Positions 56,118 to 64,000 of a DNA stretch of 64,000 nt are shown here, in pieces. The stretch's first letter is position 1, and each line of letters begins with the position of its first letter. The position numbers and the translations under genes are program-made. The DNA comes from Deroplatys truncata (lineage: Eukaryota > Arthropoda > Insecta > Mantodea > Mantidae), in the NCBI GenBank assembly GCA_030765065.1, contig CM060984.1:84345988-84409987 (forward strand), written 5' to 3'. The notes below the pieces were generated by a model. It had not been told where the DNA came from. It ran no database searches and was given only the letters and a program-made list of their open reading frames with translations.

Positions 56118-57060
56118 AACTTTCTTTAGCACACAGTTATAGTAGGTAGGTAGGGATTACATTCCATCCAAAAATTGAATATTGAGTTTTCACGGGAAGC
56201 TGCTACATTTTTAAGGTCCCCTGAAGACAAAACAAGGCCCGTTGATGCGTGTGAACAGCATAACTCAAAAACGAAAAGTCGTATAAATACAAAACTTCGT
56301 ATTTAAATTCAGCATTCTCCAAAGATACGACAAAGAGATTTTAGAGAATGTTCTCCCAACCTAAACTCCCTATACATGGGAAAATTTAATTTTTTTGTTT
56401 TAATTTCACAAAAATAGTTACCTCCAAATACTTTGGCTTAAACAACAAATGTTTATGAATTTGCGTGATTAATAAAACGTACACCGGCAGTTCTGGGAAT
56501 GTCCTGCAATGTCCTCTTCATTCATTATGAATGTTGAATGATTTTATATAACTGGTAGAGCAAAACAGACAGACAACAGGTTACTATACAAAAAATGTAG
56601 ATCCCTTTAAAACAGATCATTTATTTCGAATACGTTTTTGTGGCGTCAGTCATTTCCAAAATATTCGTTAATATTGGTTTGAATTTTTCAATGCTTTGTC
56701 ATATTTTGAAGTCCTGTCTCCGTGTAGTTGTTTCTCGCAATATCATGGAAAGAGAGTGGAATTTCAAAGCCACATATAGTCGCAGACTTGGACACAAGTG
56801 CGCGCCTACCTTTATTTAAAGGTGTATTTCACCAACCATACACCTCAAGACGTGCATTTCCAATTAAATCGGTACATAGAATTTTTAGGTGGAACACAAA
56901 CTCACTATGTGTAAGTACTAGAGAAAACATTTTATTTATTTACTTATGTTTTTTATTCTGGGGATGATCCGATGTATTTCTAGTGAAATTTCGATATCGA
57001 AATTTTTTATGGAATGCAATACTTCCTCTACCTGCTATAGATAAGTGGAAGAAAAAGTAA
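56118..57060. repeat. R1 repeat cluster: reverse copy plus two forward 3' ends
   Basis: 56118-56800 is a reverse older copy with a degenerate hairpin end (TTTAGCACACAGTTATAGTA), the AACAGCATAACTCAAAAACG block, and a 5' half up to GGAATTTCAAAGCCACATAT. 56830-56936 (forward) ends TGTGTAAGTACTAGAGAAAA. 56960-57060 (forward) has AGTGAAATTTCGATATCG, CTACCTGCTATAGATAAGTG and AGAAAAAGTAA. Confidence 0.7.
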
Positions 57061-57109
57061 AAACATTAAAGCTCATGCTTTATGTACAAGACTTTTTTAT
57101 GTACTGTTT

Positions 57110-57760
57110 TAATATCTTGCCCTTGAGCGTTGCAGTCGCGATTTTGACCATGCGCGATCACCTTCTCCACTCATTAGGAAGTCAAACGCAGTTGTGAGCG
57201 ATCGTCACTTTGTGTTTTCCTGTTGTTAGAGCGCTTCGAAATGTTCAAAATAATGAACGACCCGCCTACTGTGAAGTCAGATCTTGATTCGTTTTTTGAA
57301 TGCGAGAAATGTTACACAAGCAAACATTCATTGCCAATTGTGTGAAGTTTATGGGGAAACAATTATGAGTGACAATGCCTGGCCACGCAAAGATCTGATC
57401 GTTTCATTTGCTTGGGAACAATTCGACTACTCTCCCTGCAGTCCGGATTTGGCACCAAGCGATTTTCATCTTTTTCTTCATAGAAATTCCTTGGTAGAAA
57501 ACATTTCAATGAAGATGATGTAAAACAAGAAGTCATTTACCACAGGCGACATCATTCTTTGACGAAGGCATATAAAACTTGTGTCCTGTTACAACAAGCG
57601 CCTGAAGTAGTGTAAGGTAATGAATGATAAACTATTTGGAAAATAATGTTCTTTTATTTTTAAAAAAATGGTTCGTATTTACTTTAAAAACACGCCTTGA
57701 ACCATAGCGAACGTCCTTGCCGAGTACAGCCTCCGCCGCGCAGCAACATAAAGCTTATTG
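57110..57760 (+). mobile_element. mariner deletion derivative
   Basis: About 650 bp around a coding remnant that joins the N-terminal and C-terminal parts of a mariner transposase. Inverted repeats could not be located, so the borders are estimates. Different from M1/M2: its catalytic motif has SPDLAPSDFHLF where they have SPDLAPCDFFLF. Confidence 0.55.
57278..57606 (+). pseudogene. mariner transposase with internal deletion (N-terminus joined to catalytic end)
   Basis: The frame 57284-57523 begins IRFLNARNVTQANIHCQLCE and VYGETIMSD, matching the N-terminal HTH domain of mariner transposases. It passes directly into DNAWPRKDLI (second-Asp region) and FDYSPCSPDLAPSDFHLFLH (third Asp). The first Asp and everything between are gone. 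After a frameshift the C-terminal tail continues (KHFNEDDVKQEVIYHRRHH, KAYKTCVLLQQAPEVV) to about 57606. The domain order is that of mariner, so I favour internal deletion over a functional fusion. Confidence 0.75.
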
Positions 57761-58764
57761 ACTAGAGCAAAGAATTTTTCTTTTTATCTAAAATGAAGTA
57801 TATTATCACAAAAGCTAAGGGAAAATTAAGGTTCAATAATTGGGAGCTTTCAAAAATACAAAATTCCGTTTTGGATAGTCCACAGAAAAATACAGAAGTA
57901 AGCAACTCAAACCGGAATCACGGTATTCTGAATACAACACTATTTTCGAAGAAATTTTCTTGTGCATTAGACCACCTGCCGAAATTAAACACCTGAATGC
58001 TTCTGAACATGTTACAACAAAGAAAGGTTTATTTCTCAATGCTCTATAAATCACGGTTGCAGTGAAAGCCAATCAGTTCTGCATCAACAAATAACCCACA
58101 AAGGCGAATTTTAATGAAAAGCTCTATCATCTTTGATCTAATATGATTTATCACATGTAATGTTCCGAATTTTTGCGCTGCGATAGAATGAAACAATCGA
58201 CAAGCGTGACGAATCTACGTGCGTGCAATACCGCACCTGCGTTAGGAAGCGGCGGTCTATGAAATAACATCCAGATTCAGAAACAGATGGCCCAACACAC
58301 TATGTGGACACGCTCCGGTTATTAGCATATTAACTGACAAGTCTCGGCGAGAGTTTACTCAGCTGCCAGTTGTTTTCTGTCTGATTTAATCGACGCCGCC
58401 ATGAAAATCACATTAGGCAAATTTTCTGACAGCCTTGTTTCTGCAACATCCAGGTACCGCCAGCCCAGAACTTGCGCGCGCATATGCACAGGAGCGATCC
58501 CAGCGGAGAGGGAGGATTACTAGGTACATATATTTTTGGGTGTCGGTTTCAAAAGATTTCTTTCTTACCTTATTTTCGTCCAAACCTATGTGAATATCAA
58601 AAATATTTTAACATCCATTTCACTATTACGAGAACATTTACTCATGTTTTTAAAAATCTGCACAATGGCTTTTACGGATATTCTGCACTAAAATTGCTTA
58701 TTTACACATATTTCAAACAATTTATAGGAATTCTTAACAAAAGTTTATTCAAAATTATCAGAGA
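57761..58764. other. 1 kb without recognised gene
   Basis: 58190-58510 is GC-richer, with no recognised features. A 106-codon frame (58472-58792) runs into the hAT-like element and shows no domain. Confidence 0.35.
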
Positions 58765-61700
58765 TAGGATTTTTAGGTGCAAATTTCGATGAAAAAAGGA
58801 AGGGAAAAGGTGCTCAAATAAGGTGAAAAAAGGAACAATAAGGTGCTGGTTCATTTAAGGCGATGCACAACTGAAATTGCTATTTTCTAAACTATCCATT
58901 CAATTGGGCTGAAATTTTAACCACATGCCAGTCTTCTTTAGATATATTTGTTTTGTGAATTTCAATCCAAAATCTTAATTAGTTTTCAAGTTATTAATTT
59001 TCAAAATATAAATTATGGGTATATGGAAAATGCAAAACATTATGCATTTAAAAAAAATCTTATGTTGTTTGTATGTCAAGGAACTACAAATCTGTCATAT
59101 ATTTTTTTCTACCATTCTTAGTTTAAGAGAAAAAAAGTTTTGTGGTTTTGTATTTGCATTTTTTTTTCGTTTTCATTTTTGTATACATAGTTATCTTAAA
59201 AAATTAGTAGCGCAAAAACTATTTATACACATAAAAATTGTATGACAGTTTTATTTATTTGGGTTTTGGAAATAAGCATAAAAATGTCAATATGAATGGA
59301 TGAAAACTACATATTGTGGAACATTTTGAATATGCAGAAATGCTGAAAATAAGAAACGCCTTAAAATGAAGTTTTAAAAATACAAACAGCTAGCAACCAA
59401 ATGCGCAAAGGTATTTAAAAAGTGTCGTAATGATCATGAAGCGTTCGCTAGGTCAAAAATAAAAGTGGATTCTAAAACTACAAGCAATGGAGAATTTTTG
59501 GGAATATAATTTTTTTTTTTTTTAGCTTTTTTGAGATTTTGGGTTAATTTCATTTGTGCACTCCCTTAACTAATTCAACGATTTCTCTTTCCTCCATTCT
59601 AATTTATTAAACTACAAATAAGCACATCAAATTATCACTCATCAAAAGAAGGAAACAACATGAAGCTGTTGTACTTCAAGACATTAAGCATCTCCACATT
59701 TTAAAAGTGAGTCTGTTTCTATTAGGAGATAGAATGTCTTTGTAGATGCTAAAACTTCTTTCAACATCCACAGAAACCAGTGGGGCAAACCTTGTATTCG
59801 CTCGGAATGGTAACTCTACAGATGTGGCGAATTCCTCAATGTCTGGATTCTTCTGAAGACTAGATACAAGTTTCTCTTTGGCAAAGCCATCTTACTGCTC
59901 CCTCACGGAAGTAAATATATCTCATTGTCTTTCCTTTTCCAGAGCTTGTTCTTCCAATCGTTTAATAGCTGCAGGCAGGTACTTGTAACTATACAGTTCT
60001 GTCTGCAAATTATGTATTTTCTCCGGTAGCAGAAGTTGCTGTGCCTTGGAAATTGCACCTACGGCAGATGGATCCAAAGAAAGCACAAACTCTTTAATTT
60101 TGTCAAAATTCTCACACAACATAGCCGCACATTCAATCCAAGATCCCCAGCGAGTAATGACCAGGAAATTTGGAAGGGGCAGGCCGGTGATTTCCCTGTA
60201 GTAAACAACACGGCTCGGAGCTTTCAGTAGAATCTTCTTCGGGGCAGAGATGAATTGATTTGCGGTGTCATATTCGTTCCTTATGGATTCACAAAAGGGC
60301 ATGAGCCAAGCATGTTACATGCTTCAAGTTAGGAAATAAAGGTTTCAATTGGTTAACAGCTGAAACCATGTATGGAGCCTGGTCCGTAACCTCAAGAAGA
60401 ATTTTTCAAACTCGATACCACTAGGACAGAGTTTTTGACAGAAGTCCATAATGGATTGCATTACTGTACTGGCATTGGCTTTCTGCAGCTCGTACATTTT
60501 TAACAACATGGGCTTAACTTTCTTCCCTGCTAAGGGAAAAACTAAAATGTTTAAAACATATCGTTCCATTGAGTCTATGGTTTTATCCACAATGTTTCCC
60601 ACGTCGCAATCAGACACTTTCTCCTTGATTCTTTCTATGGTTTCTTGGTAAACAGGCTCCATGTAGTTTTTTCTTAAAGTACTCTCATCGGGCATTGACA
60701 TCTTTGTGTAGTTTTCAAGAAATCCCTTGAAGGCTGGATGTTTCACCTTATTGAGTGGAATTCCTGCTTGTGTAAGAGCTGTACACAAATCAATGTTTAA
60801 TTCCTTCGATTTCGTAATAGAGGTTGCCGTGATTTGTTTGCTTGAAGAGTCTTACTCATTTGATGCCTAGAGCTGGAAATGTGTTGTTTGATGCGATCCC
60901 GCTGGTGTTTTTCATCTAACAAAATTCCTGAATCACAAATAATACATCACATAAAAGCTCCATCAGTGTCTATGAAATCGTGTTTGAATTCCTCAGCCAG
61001 AACAATAAATCGAGCACTGGACACCTTTGGCATGGTAAAATCTAGTACTAGTACACTCGTTTGGTAATGTAACATAGAACTAACACTAGTTCACTTGCTA
61101 ACACAATGCGACTGTCACACAACTCACTCTTGCGCCTATTCGCTGTCCACATTCTCTAATAACACCGCGACAATTACCAGAATGTTCTCATTCGTACTGA
61201 AACTTCAGTCTCAGCGATTTCTAGTAGTTTCAAGCAGAACCCAGTCTTAATAATTCTCGGAACTGCGAGGGTGAAGTTATTGCCGTATCTACGTGCGCAG
61301 CCTTCGCCTCCACGCAAACAGATGACGTCTCTCACAGTAACAAACTCCAATCACGAACAGCAGGCTACTGATTCTGGTGGGATAGAATCACTCATTGTCA
61401 ATTGCATTATTGCGGGTAAAGCGAGAGAAAGAGGTTTTCGTCGAACACACAATTATTTTCCATTGTTGCGGATGTGCTTTCAATTTCCGCGCGGCGTTTA
61501 CTGAAAGAGGTAGGCTTACTATTCGCACGTACACAGCAAGCTGGGGAGACGTTAATTGAAAGTTAAAGAATAAATTGGAATGAAACTTAAAAGAAAAAAG
61601 GGGGAAAAGGGGATTATGGGCATGGTTGACGGAAAATGGCATAAAGATGCCAAAAATGGGTAAAGGTCCCAGGAAGGGGAAAAAGGTGCGAGAAAAGATG

Positions 61701-61797
61701 CCTCTTTTCGCAACTAAAAACCAAATTTCCCACTGTGATATCTTTCCGTACAGTTTTAACTTACCCTAAGAAAAAAGGTGCGCTACTAAAAATCCTA
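58765..61797 (-). mobile_element. hAT-like element, decayed
   Basis: The borders are inferred from inverted TAGGATTTTTAG at 58765-58776 and its complement at 61786-61797, about 3.03 kb apart. AAAAGGTGC or AAGGTGC motifs repeat close to both ends (about 58772, 58806, 58835, 61683, 61774), as expected for subterminal binding sites. No 8-bp target duplication is visible, so the borders remain uncertain. The coding part is on the minus strand. Confidence 0.5.
59676..61032 (-). pseudogene. hAT transposase pseudogene with N-terminal zinc-finger-like motif
   Basis: From the ATG at 61032 (minus): MPKVSSARFIVLAEEFKHDF, an in-frame TGA, then CIICDSGILLDEKHQRDRIK and QHISSSRH, a C2H2/BED-like finger. 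After a frameshift: LCTALTQAGIPLNKVKHPAF, KGFLENYTKMSMPDESTLRK. Then VTDQAPYMVSAVNQLKPLFP (region of a catalytic Asp), LKHVTCLAHAL, a further frameshift, RNEYDTANQFIS, TGLPLPNFLVITRWGSWIEC. The C-terminal dimerisation part is RFAPLVSVDVERSFSIYKDI, LSPNRNRLT, with stop at 59676. The layout matches CGGBP1-like hAT transposases. At least two frameshifts and two stops; inactive. Confidence 0.82.
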
Positions 61798-61860
61798 AGC
61801 CACAACAAAGATGTTCACGGTCATATGTGCGCAACTTACTAAGAAAGCAATTTTCAAACA

Positions 61861-62520
61861 TCTGATGTGATGCATTCACACTACTTCCTCTACCAATCAG
61901 AAATTCACATGTGTTCATTATATCCTAGCTACATTAGCTATAGTATATTATAACGAGTAATTGTTTAATCCCAACATATTCAAGATAACCGCTTGCGATC
62001 GAAAGAAAAGAAACGGGAGGGGGAGCAAAAATACTAAACTTTCAAGCATATTAGTTAGGTGACACTTATGAAATAACTAAACCTCCATCATGGAATATTT
62101 CGAACACTACAGCTACGATAAGAATTATTTATCATAAGCTCTGTATTTTAATGAGCTTTATACTTTTCCTGTAGTATTTATCTATCTGTCAAGATTTCTT
62201 GTTACATAAAATTATACAAAATTCAATACATTGAAGGGGAGTTCACAGGATACTCGCAGAAAATTCAAAATATATATCTTATTCCTCTTGTAATATATTA
62301 TACATAAGTCTGAATCAAAATCCTTACAGCCGTTTTTGGAGAATAAAAAAACGCAACATTTTTCATGTAAAGGGTAATATGGTGTGGTGAAAAATACCTG
62401 TTAAAGTTCATGTTGGGTCCTCGCAACAGGCCGAACTTAAATGCAAAGTTTGGTTATTTAATCACTTATCCTTATTTTAATTGTGCTGTTCACACACACT
62501 TACGAACACATACACGGAAG
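61861..62520 (+). repeat. R1 repeat, copy broken at its core
   Basis: Starts TCTGATGTGATGCATTCACA with CTACTTCCTCTACC. The 5' half resembles the copy at 9960 (GGGAGGGGGAGCAAAAATAC). The body runs to GTTCACACACACTTACGAAC in the core, where unrelated tandem repeat sequence takes over. The hairpin end is missing. Confidence 0.8.
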
Positions 62521-62534
62521 TATTAAAAAGATGA

Positions 62535-62935
62535 GAGAACGCGGACATAGGGGTATTGTTTTCATCAGGACAATAGGCTTAATTACCCTTTGTTCCCTAC
62601 GACGGGCACGCCCCCTACCTTTTTGGCCTACCACGAACGCCGCCAAACACACCCCCTTTGCTTTATGGCCTGGTTTGAATGCTGTCCGGCAGAGGACAAT
62701 GGGCTATTGTGCTCGTACGAGCACAATGAGGTATTGTTCCCTACGTTGCCACGCCCACTCTCTTTGTGCCGGCCTGAGTGCCGCCCGGCAGAGGAGTAGA
62801 ACAATGGGCTATTCTGCTCGTACGAGGACAATGGGGTATTGTTCTCGTCGCTAATGGAGGTGTCTCTTTGTGTGTTACTGATACCGGCAGCCGAAGACCG
62901 TCGAAGAATGGGCTATTGTTCTCGTCGCGTGCCGT
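62535..62935. repeat. Tandem repeat of about 105 bp with palindromic motif
   Basis: Shared blocks recur: CCGGCAGAGG at about 62684 and 62789; AATGGGCTATTGTGCTCGTA at 62699 and, with one change, at 62803; shorter partial units at about 62540 and 62904. The first unit contains the perfect palindrome TGCTCGTACGAGCA (62710-62723). Frames of up to 123 codons follow from the repetition and are not convincing genes. Confidence 0.65.
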
Positions 62936-64000
62936 GACCACCGCCCGCGCAAATCGATGGAGGAGATAAGTTCTAAAATATCTGTGTCAATCAATCAGGT
63001 AATGTTTGTCCATGCATAACATCATCTAACGTTAATGAAAAAGGATTAATACTGCTAACGTCCTGGCATCGTGCCTCTAAAGGGTTGGACGCTGGTCGTC
63101 CATCGGTGAATACAATTATTCCAATTAAGTATTTCTTTATTGTTACAGTATAAAGAGTACTCCGCCCACCCGCAAATCTTTTTTCTAAAACTTAACTAGG
63201 TGATTATTACGGGCCTATAATTATTACGACTAATAACACTTTCTTAATTCTGATTTTGAGGGAAAACGTTTTCTTCGGCTTATAAGAATATTACATCACT
63301 TAGATGAATTAAAAAATTCATAACTGAAAGGACGTTAATGATTGATTCTTTCCCGGAAAACCCGAGCGCACGGTCCGTCTCTAGACAGCGCTCTCGCGCG
63401 AATGATGTGTTTTCCTGACTGCCTCTATGTTTCAACTGGCATTCCCTCCATGCGCTCTGGCGGCAGTTAGGGAAGCTTCATTCTTCCGGCACGCTAATGT
63501 AAAAATCGGAAGCCCGCCATCTTGGGTTTTTTAACACATGAAGGCGGCCATTATAGGTCTATTACTCTAAGGAAATAACTAGTATAAATCATTTGAAAGG
63601 GTGGTAGGGAACTTCGTGCTTCAAGATTTTTTCTAGGGTTTGATTACGCGTAGGGTTGGTTCTGAAAAACAAATAAATACGGATTAACATTATAGTTAAA
63701 TAACCCATTCCAGTGTGTTATTTATAAATAATTAAATATGGAGAGTACCGTAAACAAAACATTCCCTTTGTTGCTCTTTTAATTAGCACCGGTTAAAGAG
63801 CGATCATAAATAAAAACTTTTTTATTCCGGTAACAAAAATTAAAAGACGACCGTGACAGTCCCGTGATTGCTTAGACGTACAATGTCTAAAGCGGTATTG
63901 AATATCAGCGGGAAATCGAACCGTGAACTCAAGCTGAAAAGTACATAGCATTTCCAAATGTGCATTTCTCTCTTTGAAAATATATAAGCATCGCGAAAAG
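62936..64000. other. Right-edge sequence without recognised gene
   Basis: 63355-63545 is GC-richer than the rest. No ORF over 60 codons, transposon end or RNA gene recognised. Confidence 0.4.

Noticed and set aside
57284-57523. Domesticated mariner repressor gene
   Set aside because: No evidence of selection or expression; internal deletion of a transposon explains the frame. Kept only as a checkable observation.
62483-62969. Repetitive 123-codon ORF as a secreted or structural protein gene
   Set aside because: Open frames exist on both strands because of the tandem repeat; no signal peptide or conserved periodic protein motif is convincing.

Overview
The window looks like intergenic, repeat-dominated nuclear DNA of an invertebrate, most likely an insect. 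Supporting signs are AT-rich background, Tc1/mariner, pogo and hAT transposons, tRNA-derived SINEs, and a nuclear copy of an insect-type mitochondrial ND5 gene. There is no operon structure or bacterial signal. I could not identify any host protein-coding gene with confidence. The only intact gene I can defend is the transposase of a pogo-like transposon at 19709-22437.

The main component is one interspersed repeat family, called R1 here. By hand alignment I find roughly 40 full or partial copies in both orientations, about 30% of the window. A full copy is about 0.8-0.9 kb. In its forward orientation it starts with TCTGATGTG, has a subterminal ACTTTCTCTACT, an internal (GT)n/(GTCT)n microsatellite, a hairpin near the 3' end, and the inverted AGTAGAGAAAGT at the end. 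This layout resembles Helentron-associated non-autonomous elements (HINEs, for example DINE-1). That classification is inference, because no Rep/helicase sequence is present here. In the feature list, strand + means R1 reads TCTGATG... to hairpin on the given strand.

Layout. 1-8.9 kb: possible LTR/primer-binding-site scrap, a foldback element (2424-3283) and old R1 copies. 9-19.5 kb: R1 copies, a 708-bp Tc1/mariner derivative (15143-15850) and a tRNA-type SINE. 19.7-22.4 kb: intact pogo-like element. 23-34 kb: R1 copies, one of them interrupted by a mariner (27052-27927) and another by a Tc1/mariner relic (31412-32638). 34.9-36.3 kb: another relic, itself interrupted by a 48-bp SINE end. 37-48 kb: tRNA-like sequence, a NUMT inside R1, two SINEs with target-site duplications, and a 155-bp hairpin insertion. 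48.9-53.4 kb: second mariner copy with the same internal deletion, and a full-length Tc1/mariner relic with about 50-bp inverted repeats. 55-64 kb: R1, a deleted mariner, a hAT pseudogene (58765-61797) and a palindrome-rich tandem repeat.

The features do not form a pathway. They record successive insertions: R1 came first in many places and later served as a landing site for mariner, Tc1-like, SINE and mitochondrial DNA. Coordinates of degenerate copies are approximate (within about 10-30 bp) unless a target-site duplication is given.
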